NCBI GenBank assembly: GCA_017405445.1
Contig: JAFRAK010000011.1
Coordinates: forward strand, 29,768 to 93,767
DNA length: 64,000 bases
Direction: 5' to 3'
Source of the DNA: Bacilli bacterium
GTDB lineage: Bacteria; Bacillota_I; Bacilli_A; RF39; UBA660
Shown: positions 29,001 through 36,538 of the stretch, piece after piece
Layout of the letters: each line of letters begins with the position of its first letter
Position numbering within the stretch: position 1 is the stretch's first letter
Program-made: the position numbers and the translations under genes
Notes under the pieces: model-generated
Database searches by the model: none
Told to the model about the DNA's origin: nothing
What the model saw: only the letters and a program-made list of their open reading frames with translations

Positions 29001-30680
29001 TATACCAAAAGTAAAAGAAGTTAGGTCAGTAACTTCAATTTCTTCCATATAATCTGGAGCATTATCAAAATAAATATATTCAGTATCTATATCAAATAGA
29101 TTCCAACTTCTAGCAACAACTTGTCCTTCAGCAGAATGTAAATACCCTAATTGAAATCTCTTATAATTATATTCTTCTTTATAAATAGCTTTATCTACTC
29201 TAAGTACAATACCATCTGAAGAATTTTGACTTAAATCAACATAAGTTAAAGTACCTTGAACTGTATTTATACTCTTATGTGAAGCAGTAAATATACATCT
29301 ACTTGCAGGAATCCATGATGTATAATTATTTTTAGATATTTCATATCTAATAAAGAATTGATATACACCAGCACTTATAGTAGCAGAATAATAGCCACTA
29401 AAAGAAAGATTTATTATATTAATATGAGGAATTTGTGTATAGCTATATTCGTTATCTAATGTAGAAGATTTATCTAAATTAATAGATTTAAACGGAATTA
29501 GAATATTATCATTTGCATATTCTCCAAAAGATAATATAGTATCGCCTTTTAAAGTTAAATTACATACACCTGTAATTTCTCCATCAGAACTATTCCAATT
29601 ACAATTACAAGGAGTTAATTTTTTAGAAAGTTCATCATATTTTAATATAAGAGAAATATCAAACTCTTTATCATATACAAATAAATAAAAACAAGTGTTA
29701 TTTGAGATAACACCTTTAATATCATAATCATCTATTTGTAATAACTTTTCTAATAGTTTATTAAGACTATCTATTTCTTTATTAGCTTCTTCTCTTTTAT
29801 TGTTATAAAGTTTATATAAATTTCTAAAAGAATCAGAATCTCTACTTATATTATGAGTACGTTCCCATAATTCTAACAATTCATTAATTCTAGTTATATG
29901 ATGAAAAAGAAAATAATAAATATATACAAGAAGATATTTATCAATATAATATTTTGTAGAATTATCCACTTCTACTTGTTTATACAAGAGGTCTATGTCT
30001 ATAAAATGTTCATTAAAGAAAGTATTATTTTCAATCTTTATCTCATTAATTATATCCTCATAATCTCCCGTAATACCAATATTATCAACAATTTGATTTA
30101 ACGCTCTATATCTGCTAGTATCAAAATATCCATATTCTTTACTATATAGTTCATAATAAGGTAAAATAGAAATAGGAAATAAAAGTTTATCATTACTAGT
30201 ACCTTTTATCTCATTAATATAATTAAGTAATCCTTCTTTTGTTGTTATGGTTGTTTTATCAAGAAGACAATCAGCTGAAGTATCACCAGCAAAACCTGGG
30301 TCTTTAAGTATAAGAAAATCATTCTCTTCGTCAAACATATATTCTATAGTGTCAGTACCAACAACATCAGAAAGAATAAAATCATTATTAGTTACATAAT
30401 CTATAACTACTTGTTTTCTACTATTAGTATCTTCTTGAACTATTCTTTCAATTTCTGCTCTATACTTTTCTACTTCTTGATTTAATTCAGCTTTTCTATT
30501 AGTTATATATCTAACACAATCAGTTCTTATTTTTTCTTTTATATCAATATCTAGTACTCCAGTATCAGGAGCTATACTTCCATCTTTAAGTACTTTTATA
30601 TTTTTAGCACATATAAGACTATAAGGCTCCGCAAGTTGAGGAGCTTTATTTAAATCGAGAACAGGAGATATTTTACTCAT
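25998..30680 (-). CDS. Tail muzzle / stabilisation protein (T7 gp12 or P22 gp10-like)
   Basis: A 1560-residue protein that opens with SPVLDLNKAPQLAEPYSLIC and then a KDGSIAPDTGVLDID segment. This is the usual start of podovirus nozzle/stabilisation proteins, where an early loop lists the product's own beginnings and an R/DG turn follows. The rest is rich in Tyr, Asn, Ile and Asp and looks all-beta, as expected for a nozzle with beta-propeller and beta-sandwich parts. In crAss-like phages this position, directly after the small ring/adaptor genes and before the internal proteins, is occupied by the muzzle that closes the tail. No signal or membrane segment is seen. It overlaps the next gene by 20 bases. 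Family identity is inferred from start motif, size and synteny. Confidence 0.7.
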   Translation of the reverse strand: MSKISPVLDLNKAPQLAEPYSLICAKNIKVLKDGSIAPDTGVLDIDIKEKIRTDCVRYITNRKAELNQEVEKYRAEIERIVQEDTNSRKQVVIDYVTNNDFILSDVVGTDTIEYMFDEENDFLILKDPGFAGDTSADCLLDKTTITTKEGLLNYINEIKGTSNDKLLFPISILPYYELYSKEYGYFDTSRYRALNQIVDNIGITGDYEDIINEIKIENNTFFNEHFIDIDLLYKQVEVDNSTKYYIDKYLLVYIYYFLFHHITRINELLELWERTHNISRDSDSFRNLYKLYNNKREEANKEIDSLNKLLEKLLQIDDYDIKGVISNNTCFYLFVYDKEFDISLILKYDELSKKLTPCNCNWNSSDGEITGVCNLTLKGDTILSFGEYANDNILIPFKSINLDKSSTLDNEYSYTQIPHINIINLSFSGYYSATISAGVYQFFIRYEISKNNYTSWIPASRCIFTASHKSINTVQGTLTYVDLSQNSSDGIVLRVDKAIYKEEYNYKRFQLGYLHSAEGQVVARSWNLFDIDTEYIYFDNAPDYMEEIEVTDLTSFTFGIYNVKNVANFKNKIYISNYIETNFNPDSLCEYAASVGYNIKGVRYGKSISYKNTHYCNYIESGNDFIIDKIGGSELSDLLANIINNDITAGFELVQNSDPISSEYDKARGLRYTLEYLQTKADYYIPTENINRALNSYEYKIEIFGYDITQGETANIPVVKEEFVIQGYFTDPYTSLINNIQYRTKYIKSFIKSDDNLNGSINVVDGNNNYKLSYILIYSNYHAFKLKYEVDIWKFKVLDNSLTNKTLIPYQHYNFYIHFVKNTGEITNGYKIGNTAEIDDYKKYDESGYHTEGTSYTNKRILYPTFAFTRALPDGYCACFISIYHVKNKVLDVIGNGKGTSNNYVDCLELDTLLEGALDNIPVKLNNTDYTGKYYPSSYPDNFETFGASGNLEIDSGDDNIHLSKDGAYVILPFEANINNILVTKLTPYIVPTIDNINYIYDNYIDLDTNGYLCSVTKPTANEYNTYISNTDFYQKTQVDGEGQDKYINLLPITSNDTRYSHKSTNVHEIYSNYNLDYLSLTITLYPKIVDIKKNDVEEDSSSSNSYDNNRYKLLTSVDSANLSSIYTLDSRFYNFTKKMYDIYRNDVKVKFDNTIRSSELYSDEEDVRIYKFNATDYYNCPTDKGIIINLKAAGNIMLVHTQSSMYRFTGNNSLSSNGGEEVSLQETDIFDTGITQLFGSELGFGGLRQKHHHVTSEDNYMFYDADSNNFYIIKNQGDFKCISDNIRKLLDHDNVVDVKFASDYYNDRVFVYVQFEDNTFVTLSYNIRTKSFVSLHDFVFKTSFNTKTRCYFIDSNNNIYVKSLIFESTDDFYSLAAYSNIYPAFTDIAISYSRPYIDVVIPNEYEQIKTLNYINWMSKQITKFVRDINVTGDDAIRAYNIAEEDIDKYLPYAIQIYTNETSTNIILLNPQTNIDTIDKINRVLYSNILEKDKPNYYCGKWSFNWFRNVLNTKGYNNSDNKSLIYGNYIVVRFIFDYDINFKFENLNINYSKEYEKAIY

Positions 30681-30683
30681 AAC

Positions 30684-31430
30684 TTAACCTCTAGGTAAAA
30701 ATGTCCAATTATAAAAGAAATTATTCCAACCATCTTTAGCATTACCTATTTTAGATTTAACAGATGCTGCTGCTTTTGGTCTAAGAGTATTCCATTGAAT
30801 ATATGGATTAGTTACAGGATTGTTTGATTTCAAATCATAAACAGCATGATGACTTCCTCTACTAAGATATTTAAAAAGAATATACCATGAAAGAGCTTCT
30901 AAAAGAAGACCATCATCATAAATATAAGGACATTCACAATCATAATAATCATCATGATATGTAGCAACTTCATAACTTTCTACTTCAATTTTATCTGTAT
31001 CAAAATTAAGTTCTATACAATTACCATTAAGAACAAAATTTCTACCAGAAGGATTAACTATATTTGCTACTTGAACAGTTTCCCATCCATTTTTAGCAGA
31101 AGAGTCAGTTATACCAATTAGCTCCCCCGTAGAAGAAAGTGTAGATTGTCTACATCCACATTCTTTTTCTCTATTATAAACAGGTATTTCATTACCATTA
31201 GAATCAAACACTTTAAGTTCTGTAGCATTAAGTTCACAAGGAAATTGTGCAATCTTATCTGAAACTTCAAGTTCTCTACGTTTACGTTCCATAGGAAGAA
31301 CTTTCATTTGAGATAAAGCATCTATAACCCATGCAGCAACTCTAGGAATCCAATCACTTTCACTAATATTAAAGTCATTGTCAACTTTTCCTATTAGCCT
31401 TTGGAGTTTTAACTGATTGTTGACCTTCAT
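30684..31430 (-). CDS. Tail ring/adaptor-type structural protein (248 aa)
   Basis: The sequence begins with a short helical part containing ISESDWIPRVAAWVIDALSQ, then a beta-rich body with two Cys-rich patches (ECGCRQ near residue 89 and YDCECPYIYDD near residue 168) and a C-terminal Trp/Phe-rich tail. It lies between the muzzle gene and another tail gene, where crAss-like phages encode the proteins that stack under the portal. The chosen ATG at 31430 overlaps the upstream gene by 50 bases; no good later start exists. A copy of the G-rich element encodes LSSTGELIG at about residue 100. The role is inferred from context. Confidence 0.65.
   Translation of the reverse strand: MKVNNQLKLQRLIGKVDNDFNISESDWIPRVAAWVIDALSQMKVLPMERKRRELEVSDKIAQFPCELNATELKVFDSNGNEIPVYNREKECGCRQSTLSSTGELIGITDSSAKNGWETVQVANIVNPSGRNFVLNGNCIELNFDTDKIEVESYEVATYHDDYYDCECPYIYDDGLLLEALSWYILFKYLSRGSHHAVYDLKSNNPVTNPYIQWNTLRPKAAASVKSKIGNAKDGWNNFFYNWTFLPRG
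31119..31137 (-). repeat. Dispersed G-rich element, copy 10 (intragenic, extended match)
   Basis: Perfect TAGCTCCCCCGTAGAAGAA on plus. The left flank TACCAAT is shared with the intergenic copy at 36539, so the conserved unit may extend beyond 19 bp. It encodes SSTGEL. Confidence 0.9.
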
Positions 31431-32334
31431 TTCTTATAAAATTTAAATATAATATATTATTAGCTTTAAGACACATAAAAAGTTTACGTCTTGGATTTAT
31501 TTTAAGATTACATATTTTATTTAAATCTCCTCCACATTCTTCTATTAAATCTTCATTTGTTTTACCTCCAAGAATAAGTCTATGACTATCTGTAACTTTA
31601 AATTGCATTTTAACTTCACCTTTTATTCTACAATTTATAAGAGCAAATTCATAAACATATTCATCTTCTCTATACTTTCTATAATCTACTCCGTTATATT
31701 CTATTCCAACTCTAGCAGCATATTCAAATTCATCTTGATTCCAAAGACGTTTACCTTCTTTAAGAAGTTTAGCTTTATTTTCTCTAGTAGCTTTAAAATC
31801 TAAAACTTTTCTTCCACCTTGAACAACTTTACATCTATTAATACAAAGCCAACCTAACGGTTGTTCAAACATATAACCTTTACCTTCAACAATAAGTTGT
31901 CTACTAACTTCATTATAGAATTTTTCAAGAATAGCTTGATATTCAGTAACACTTAAATCTAATATTCTTTCCCATATATAAAGTTGATGCTTTTTATCTT
32001 TAAGTTCTTTTTGCAATCTAGCAAGTTTATAAAGTCTATATAAAGCATTAGTAGCAGTATAATTATGCTTTTTATTTATAAATAATCCTTTAGCATCATT
32101 ATAAAATTTACCTATAGAATATTCATTATTATTAAATTCTTTATACTCTATAAGATTTATCTTATATGTTGTTTTATAATTATCTATATACGATTTAATT
32201 TCTGAATATAAAGCTTTTTCTTCTATAAGAAGTTTTTCATAGTCTTCAACTAATGCTTCATATTTTGGTCTAATAGCAGTATTTAGTGCTTTATAATAGA
32301 CACGAAAGTTAGTTGGTATTTCTTTAATAGACAT
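31381..32334 (-). CDS. Tail-region structural protein, unknown family (317 aa)
   Basis: I do not recognise the family. The N-terminal 150 residues are strongly helical and Lys/Tyr/Glu-rich (coiled coil around residues 25-60 and 95-125), followed by a compact region with CINRCKVV, an Arg/Lys-rich middle and a C-terminal beta-like part with NPRRKLFMCLKANNILYL. No membrane segment and no reverse-transcriptase or nuclease motif could be found. It is sandwiched between two predicted ring/adaptor genes, so a tail or connector part, or an assembly helper, is likely. It overlaps the downstream gene by 50 bases. Confidence 0.6.
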   Translation of the reverse strand: MSIKEIPTNFRVYYKALNTAIRPKYEALVEDYEKLLIEEKALYSEIKSYIDNYKTTYKINLIEYKEFNNNEYSIGKFYNDAKGLFINKKHNYTATNALYRLYKLARLQKELKDKKHQLYIWERILDLSVTEYQAILEKFYNEVSRQLIVEGKGYMFEQPLGWLCINRCKVVQGGRKVLDFKATRENKAKLLKEGKRLWNQDEFEYAARVGIEYNGVDYRKYREDEYVYEFALINCRIKGEVKMQFKVTDSHRLILGGKTNEDLIEECGGDLNKICNLKINPRRKLFMCLKANNILYLNFIRNEGQQSVKTPKANRKS

Positions 32335-32337
32335 ATA

Positions 32338-33021
32338 TTAATATTTTATAGTGTTAGGAATTTCATCTGTTTCACGAGGATTATGAAGTAAATCTCTCTT
32401 GTATATAATTTCTTTAATTTGACCAATCATATCTTCACTAAGAATATATTCATTTTCATCAAGCCAAACTTTATCAATATCAGTTGTACCATTAGAAATA
32501 GCTATTTCATTTGGATGTTCAAATGCAGATTCTATAATTATAGAATTAATATCAATAGATTTATTTTCAGGAGGAAATAAATAAATATATTCATTAATAT
32601 AATCATAACACGGCATACCACAAAGTCCAGGAACTGCAGTTCTAAACCTTGCGGAAGTTTCCTTAATAAAAGGAAATTCTCTGCTAGTAGCAAAACCAGC
32701 AGAGCTAACTCTATCAAAAGGAAGATTATTTGTTAATCTTACAGGTCTAGGAACTTTTTGAGTAGTTCTTTTAATTTTAGTAATATCCACATCTTCATAA
32801 TCTTCAGGAAGTTGAATATCACCATCATTAACTGTAGTAAGAGTAACCTTAAAACGTTGAGTTAAAATCTTATCAACGTATCCATGATTTTCATAACTCC
32901 TACGAATAACTTCGTTACGTGTTTGAATAATAAGAAGTTTAATATTCTCACGTAGAGCATGATTATTTGGTTGTTTAACAGAGTGAGCAAGTTCACTAAC
33001 TAGTTGTGCAATAGAAGCCAT
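32338..33021 (-). CDS. Head-tail adaptor / tail ring protein (227 aa)
   Basis: The protein starts with a helical segment (SIAQLVSELAHSVKQ, then ENIKLLIIQTRNEVIRRSYE), followed by a beta-rich body with PEDYEDVDITKIKR, PCYDYINEYIYLFPPENK and a C-terminal helix (SEDMIGQIKEIIYKRDLL). This layout is that of connector/adaptor proteins with gp4-like folds that form a ring below the portal, and it is the first gene behind a promoter at 33.4 kb that leads into the tail and giant virion genes. Assigned from layout and synteny, not from a motif. Confidence 0.65.
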   Translation of the reverse strand: MASIAQLVSELAHSVKQPNNHALRENIKLLIIQTRNEVIRRSYENHGYVDKILTQRFKVTLTTVNDGDIQLPEDYEDVDITKIKRTTQKVPRPVRLTNNLPFDRVSSAGFATSREFPFIKETSARFRTAVPGLCGMPCYDYINEYIYLFPPENKSIDINSIIIESAFEHPNEIAISNGTTDIDKVWLDENEYILSEDMIGQIKEIIYKRDLLHNPRETDEIPNTIKY

Positions 33022-33045
33022 AATTTATTTATTGTTATTTACAAT

Positions 33046-33064
33046 AACTCCCCCGTAAAGAAGA
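33046..33064 (-). repeat. Dispersed G-rich element, copy 11 (intergenic, left arm of inverted pair)
   Basis: AACTCCCCCGTAAAGAAGAA on plus, pairing with the copy at 33132-33150 across about 67 bp. Both arms continue into ATGTAC or ATGTAT-like sequence, giving an inverted repeat of about 24 bp with mismatches. Confidence 0.85.
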
Positions 33065-33131
33065 ATGTACTATATTACAACTAACTTTTCCTAACCACTA
33101 ACCTAATTACTAACAAGTACACAACATACAT

Positions 33132-33150
33132 TTCTTCTACGGGGGAGTTG
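33132..33150 (+). repeat. Dispersed G-rich element, copy 12 (intergenic, right arm of inverted pair)
   Basis: TTCTTCTACGGGGGAGTTG, preceded by ACATACAT. Inverted relative to the copy at 33046-33064. Confidence 0.85.
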
Positions 33151-33387
33151 ATTTATATAATGTTTAACTGTATATTTTATATCATAAAAATTATTATCTT
33201 TAATATTTTAATTAATATAATTATAATTATTAAATTAATATTTATTTTTATTATTAATAATATTATTTTTAATATTATAATTATATTTATTATTTTATTT
33301 ATTTTTTTATTTATTCTAATATTACTGCGATGCATTTTCACTAGTTGTCGATTAGCATTAGCAGCAACACTATCACCAGCATGAACA

Positions 33388-33419
33388 CAAAGATAGCGAT
33401 TTTCTGCCAAACTCACAAG
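33388..33419 (-). promoter_or_regulatory. Bacteroidales-type promoter for the tail/giant-protein operon
   Basis: On the minus strand a -33 box CTTG (33416-33419), 20 bp, then the -7 box TATCTTTG (33388-33395), matching TTTG-N19/20-TAnnTTTG of the Bacteroides primary sigma factor except for one base. It reads toward the adaptor gene at 33021. Confidence 0.7.
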
Positions 33420-33455
33420 GGTTGAGAAGTTAAATAAACGTAATTTTACGAAAGT

Positions 33456-33848
33456 TTAACTTTTCAGCTTCATTACTATCTTTAACACTAGCATCTTCAT
33501 AACCAAGAAACCTATAGTATATGCTGGAGCTTCTCCTTCATCATTAACTCTATATGCTTTTAGCATGGCTTGTTTTACATGTTCAGCTTCGTGAACAATT
33601 GTATTAATATAATCGTAATAGGTTTTATGTTTATTAAATAATACTACACTAGTTTTATAATAAATACTTGTAATTGTAACTCCTTTAGCATAACCTTTAG
33701 ACATATTATTATAAACATTATTTATTGTTTTATTAGATATATCTATAGACTTTAAATCATTAACAATTACATCAAAAAAGTTATAGTTTACATTATAATA
33801 AACTATAACTTTCCAATAACCATCTATGTCAATAGTTCTTTTAATCAT
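33456..33848 (-). CDS. Small zincin-like metallopeptidase (130 aa)
   Basis: Residues 86-90 are HEAEH within TIVHEAEHVKQAM, a clear HExxH zinc-binding helix, and EGEAPAYTIG follows at residues 104-113, which offers the third ligand Glu and a conserved Ala-Tyr. The preceding part is beta-rich and basic. No signal peptide. This type of small stand-alone zincin occurs as an accessory gene in Bacteroidales phages; its substrate is unknown and could be a phage structural protein or a host protein. Its start overlaps the upstream gene by four bases (ATGA), so it is co-translated with the 136-residue protein. Confidence 0.75.
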   Translation of the reverse strand: MIKRTIDIDGYWKVIVYYNVNYNFFDVIVNDLKSIDISNKTINNVYNNMSKGYAKGVTITSIYYKTSVVLFNKHKTYYDYINTIVHEAEHVKQAMLKAYRVNDEGEAPAYTIGFLVMKMLVLKIVMKLKS

Positions 33849-34255
33849 ATAAAGTCATCCCAAGGAATAGGAATACCAAGCCATTTCATATCAGCAATCC
33901 AACGATTAAATGTAAGACCTTCTATACCATCTGGGTCATCAAGAGTATCTTTTATATACATTGCTAAATGTTGTTCATCTACAACACTTTTATTAAGATA
34001 ATCGGCTTTACACATATTAGCAACATATACAGAATCATAAAGCTTATTATTATCAATTTTAATATTATAATTCTGAAGTAAAGTTTTAACTTGTTCTCTA
34101 TTCATAGGAACAAACTCTTTATCTTCATCAGTATACATTTGACTAACAGCAAATTTACAAGCAGCTTTATTAAAATGAGGCCCATTATGACTTAGATATA
34201 TAGCAAGGTCTTCAGGCATTGTTTCGTAAGCAGTAAAATTCTCTCTTCTATGCAT
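33845..34255 (-). CDS. Hypothetical accessory protein (136 aa)
   Basis: No family I can name with certainty. It is soluble and helical, with RRENFTAYETMPEDLAIYLS near the start and a Trp/Pro-rich C-terminus (FNRWIADMKWLGIPIPWDDF). Proteins of this look are common next to small structural genes of Bacteroidales phages. It stops with TGA overlapping the zincin start by four bases. There is a terminator hairpin 19 bases upstream of its ATG, so its expression probably depends on readthrough. Confidence 0.7.
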   Translation of the reverse strand: MHRRENFTAYETMPEDLAIYLSHNGPHFNKAACKFAVSQMYTDEDKEFVPMNREQVKTLLQNYNIKIDNNKLYDSVYVANMCKADYLNKSVVDEQHLAMYIKDTLDDPDGIEGLTFNRWIADMKWLGIPIPWDDFI

Positions 34256-34273
34256 AGTTTTATTAATTTAAAA

Positions 34274-34295
34274 AGGAGCGACATTAGCCGCTCCT
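34274..34295 (-). terminator. Intrinsic terminator after the acidic 76-aa gene
   Basis: AGGAGCG and CGCTCCT form a perfect 7-bp stem with an 8-nt loop. On the minus strand it is followed by TTTTTAAATTAAT. It begins 6 bases past the stop of the gene at 34301. Confidence 0.85.
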
Positions 34296-34300
34296 AAAAG

Positions 34301-34531
34301 TTACATACTTCTACGATAACGACCTCTACTACCCATACCACGTCTAGCATCTACACGTTCATGTCGGTCATATTCTTCGTCGTCATAACGATAATCTTCA
34401 TCATCGTCATCATCATCTTCTACTTTCTCTTCGAAGCACTCGATAAGTTCTTTAGTAAACTTGTGCATCTTTTTAAGTTTCTTCAGCGTATCCTTTGCTT
34501 CAGAACCACTACGAAATCTAACTATAACCAT
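34301..34531 (-). CDS. Small acidic/charged phage protein (76 aa)
   Basis: The N-terminal half is a Lys-rich helix (SEAKDTLKKLKKMHKFTKEL), followed by an Asp/Glu run with six consecutive Asp and a C-terminal Arg/Gly/Met tail ending RRSM. There is no known domain. It may be a DNA mimic, a virion-packed charged peptide or a binding partner for basic proteins, but nothing in the sequence decides this. It sits directly before a terminator, three bases after the 164-residue gene, so it ends that transcript. Confidence 0.7.
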   Translation of the reverse strand: MVIVRFRSGSEAKDTLKKLKKMHKFTKELIECFEEKVEDDDDDDEDYRYDDEEYDRHERVDARRGMGSRGRYRRSM

Positions 34532-34534
34532 AAT

Positions 34535-35029
34535 TTATTCTTTAGATTTATTATTTTCAGCTTTAAGTAAAGTAATAACTTCTGCTAATTGTGATTTAAG
34601 GCTAGTAACTTCTTCTTTTAAAGCTTTAACCTCTCCAGTATCTGCACTACCAGGCATAAGTTCATTAAGAACTTCTTTGTACTGTGGAATTTTTTCTTCA
34701 TGGAAAGGACAACTTTTAACTATAGCTTCGCTATCACTAAGCAGCTTTTTAGTATAATTAAATAGAGAATCTTTATTATCTGCTATAACAAAAGAGTTTT
34801 CTCCAAAATCAGCAATAGCATTATTGCTGGGCACTTGTTGGAACGTTCTCTTTTCACCATTAATAACAGCTACAATATCAAGTCTTAATTCAGGCATCTG
34901 ACCAAACATATTTGGAGATGCTTTTGCATAAGTTGGATTAATACTATCGATAGATGCAGTAAACCATTTTACTTTATCTCTTCTATCTAGTCCATATAGA
35001 ACACTACCTTTACTTAAAGTTGAAAACAT
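34535..35029 (-). CDS. Hypothetical structural/accessory protein with C-terminal coiled coil (164 aa)
   Basis: The first 100 residues look like a compact beta domain (FSTLSKGSVLYGLDRRDKVK near the start, QVPSNNAIADFGENSFVIAD later). The last 35 residues are a heptad coiled coil (VKALKEEVTSLKSQLAEVIT). I do not recognise a function. It is part of the four-gene unit starting at 36374 and ending at the terminator at 34274-34295, with the Trp-rich protein and the 115-residue protein, and may form a virion decoration complex with them; that is an inference. Confidence 0.65.
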   Translation of the reverse strand: MFSTLSKGSVLYGLDRRDKVKWFTASIDSINPTYAKASPNMFGQMPELRLDIVAVINGEKRTFQQVPSNNAIADFGENSFVIADNKDSLFNYTKKLLSDSEAIVKSCPFHEEKIPQYKEVLNELMPGSADTGEVKALKEEVTSLKSQLAEVITLLKAENNKSKE

Positions 35030-35060
35030 AGTTGTTAAATTTTAATTGTTAATTAATATG

Positions 35061-35408
35061 TTAAGGAGCAACAGTAAGAAGTTGCATTGTACTAGAACAC
35101 TTATCATACCAAATCAGATAAACTCCAGCAGGAGTAATTTGAGCTCCAGTAGCAGCTGTTCCACCAACAACAGTAAGCGTCTGCAAAAAATCAGCAGAAC
35201 TAAATACAACAGGAAGAGCAGCACCACCAGCAGGTATAGCTTGTGTTAGACGAAATGCCATAATTCCACTGTCAGCAAGACCTCTAAATGCTCGTCTAGG
35301 AATACCAATAACTACATTATCTGTAGTAACTTCTACTGAAGTAGAAGCAATCATAGGTATACCTCTAACATTAGAGAAATTAACTGGAAATTGAGTACTA
35401 CCAGGCAT
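35061..35408 (-). CDS. Small structural protein, possible head fibre or decoration protein (115 aa)
   Basis: I chose the ATG at 35408 (MPGSTQFPVNF) rather than an in-frame ATG 18 bases upstream. It lies directly behind a strong AGGAGG-type ribosome-binding site (plus-strand ACCTCC at 35415-35420), which is unusual in this genome. The protein is beta-rich, Ala/Gly/Val/Thr-rich, with IPRRAFRG and TQAIPAGGAALPVVF segments, resembling small capsid decoration or fibre parts. It follows the Trp-rich 315-residue gene. The strong Shine-Dalgarno and richer G+C suggest high expression. Confidence 0.65.
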   Translation of the reverse strand: MPGSTQFPVNFSNVRGIPMIASTSVEVTTDNVVIGIPRRAFRGLADSGIMAFRLTQAIPAGGAALPVVFSSADFLQTLTVVGGTAATGAQITPAGVYLIWYDKCSSTMQLLTVAP

Positions 35409-35426
35409 AATCGTACCTCCTTTCAA

Positions 35427-36374
35427 CTAACTCCAAAAGTTATTCTGAGGAGCATAAGGATAACCTACATAAGGAGTAGCATTAGCAGCTACAATATTAG
35501 GATACTGAACAGGAACTGTGTTAGGCTGTTTAGCAGCAAGAAGAGCAATCTTCTCATTCAATGCGTTAATAGCAGAATTAAAAGCTTCAGTCTGTTTATC
35601 ATTACTAATCTGACCACGAAGCTGAGTAATAATATCACCCTGTGTATCAATTTTAGCTTGCAATTCACGTTCCTTCAAATCACAGAACTCTTTAGTAATA
35701 AGAGTATTCTGACCAGCAATAGCATTAAGAATAGCGTTGGTATCACGCTCAGCCTGATTCTGCAGAGTATTAGTTTGCTGACAAATAGCTAACTTATCAG
35801 CACCATCTAACTGAGCAAGCTGAAGCTGAAGACCAGCAGCATTCTTTTCAGCCTGAAGAATATCGTCAGCGTGGTTAGCAGCAAGAGTAGATTGAAGTGC
35901 ATTAGTTTGCTGACAAATAGCAAGACGATTCTCGCAGCAGCACTCGCAAAGTTTAGAAAGAATAGAAGTGTTACCAGACTGAATAGCATTGATAGTCTGA
36001 AGACCACTCATACCAATCTGACCAGAAACTTCAGTAATAGCGTTCTGTAAACCAAATACACCAGTCTTAATTCCTTCAACAGAAGTATTCAGAAGTTGAG
36101 CAAGAGTATTCAGATTGTCAAATCTACCATTCATAATATCAGCAAGATACTGGCGACCTTCATTACCGTTTACAGATGCAAGATAGTCATTAAAGTTACC
36201 ATTACGACCATTTCTATCCCACATCATCCACATAAACATAATCCACCACCAAGCTCCGTTGCCGCCACCAAAACCACCATTGTTTTGAAGAGCCAACAGA
36301 AGATTAGGGTCAATACTAGAAGCAGCACCTCTTGTAGCTGCGTCTGGGAAAACAAGAACTCCATTTTCGCCCAT
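35427..36374 (-). CDS. Highly expressed-looking phage protein with Trp/Met cluster and coiled coil (315 aa)
   Basis: Residues about 33-53 hold a Gly stretch and then the striking WWWIMFMWMMW cluster. The centre is a long helical region with a CECCC patch and two near-repeats containing LAICQQTN. The C-terminus is Pro/Tyr-rich (VPVQYPNIVAANATPYVGYP). Proteins with this Trp/Met patch and coiled-coil body recur in phages of gut Bacteroidia and Clostridia, but I know of no proven function. The Trp/Met patch could insert into membrane. Codon use is richer in C and G than its neighbours, suggesting strong expression. A -7 promoter box lies 70 bases upstream. Confidence 0.7.
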   Translation of the reverse strand: MGENGVLVFPDAATRGAASSIDPNLLLALQNNGGFGGGNGAWWWIMFMWMMWDRNGRNGNFNDYLASVNGNEGRQYLADIMNGRFDNLNTLAQLLNTSVEGIKTGVFGLQNAITEVSGQIGMSGLQTINAIQSGNTSILSKLCECCCENRLAICQQTNALQSTLAANHADDILQAEKNAAGLQLQLAQLDGADKLAICQQTNTLQNQAERDTNAILNAIAGQNTLITKEFCDLKERELQAKIDTQGDIITQLRGQISNDKQTEAFNSAINALNEKIALLAAKQPNTVPVQYPNIVAANATPYVGYPYAPQNNFWS

Positions 36375-36442
36375 AATTGATTCATTATTAAATTGTTTAT
36401 AAATAAGTTTATTTTATCTTTTATGGCCATTAAAAGATATTG

Positions 36443-36450
36443 CAAATATA
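36443..36450 (-). promoter_or_regulatory. Probable promoter -7 box upstream of the 315-aa gene
   Basis: TATATTTG on the minus strand matches TAnnTTTG exactly. The -33 position at the usual distance reads CATT, so the upstream box is weak. It lies between a terminator (36494-36524) and the gene at 36374, as expected for a new transcription unit. Confidence 0.5.
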
Positions 36451-36493
36451 AACAGAATATTATGAGTATTAATGAGTTACCAATAAATAAAAC

Positions 36494-36524
36494 AAACGTC
36501 TAACTATCAACAAGTTAGACGTTT
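36494..36524 (-). terminator. Strong intrinsic terminator
   Basis: AAACGTCTAACT and AGTTAGACGTTT form a perfect 12-bp stem around a 7-nt loop. On the minus strand it is followed by GTTTTATTTATT. It ends the unit whose last gene is the HTH protein at 36566. Confidence 0.9.
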
Positions 36525-36538
36525 AAACGATTACCAAT

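Larger units (their letters stand above)
33022..33455. other. 434-bp intergenic region with promoter, inverted element pair and A/T low-complexity tract
   Basis: No convincing gene. From right to left on the minus strand it holds a promoter (33388-33419), about 60 bp of balanced composition, a nearly pure A/T tract (about 33170-33330), and two copies of the G-rich element in inverted orientation (33132-33150 and 33046-33064). The untranslated leader of the tail operon would therefore be about 360 nt long and able to fold by pairing the two elements. Confidence 0.7.

Noticed and set aside
31381..32334. 317-aa protein as the missing DGR reverse transcriptase
   Set aside because: The length would fit, but no YxDD-type catalytic motif or other reverse-transcriptase block is present.
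33148..33416. Two frames of 78-79 codons (33148-33384 plus, 33177-33416 minus) over the A/T tract
   Set aside because: They encode mostly Ile/Asn/Phe/Lys runs from low-complexity DNA, and the minus frame starts upstream of the promoter box. I treat the stretch as an untranslated leader.
33427..33462. Hairpin AAGTTAAA...TTTAACTT at the end of the zincin gene as terminator
   Set aside because: The stem is short and A/T only, the loop is 20 nt and no T-run follows.
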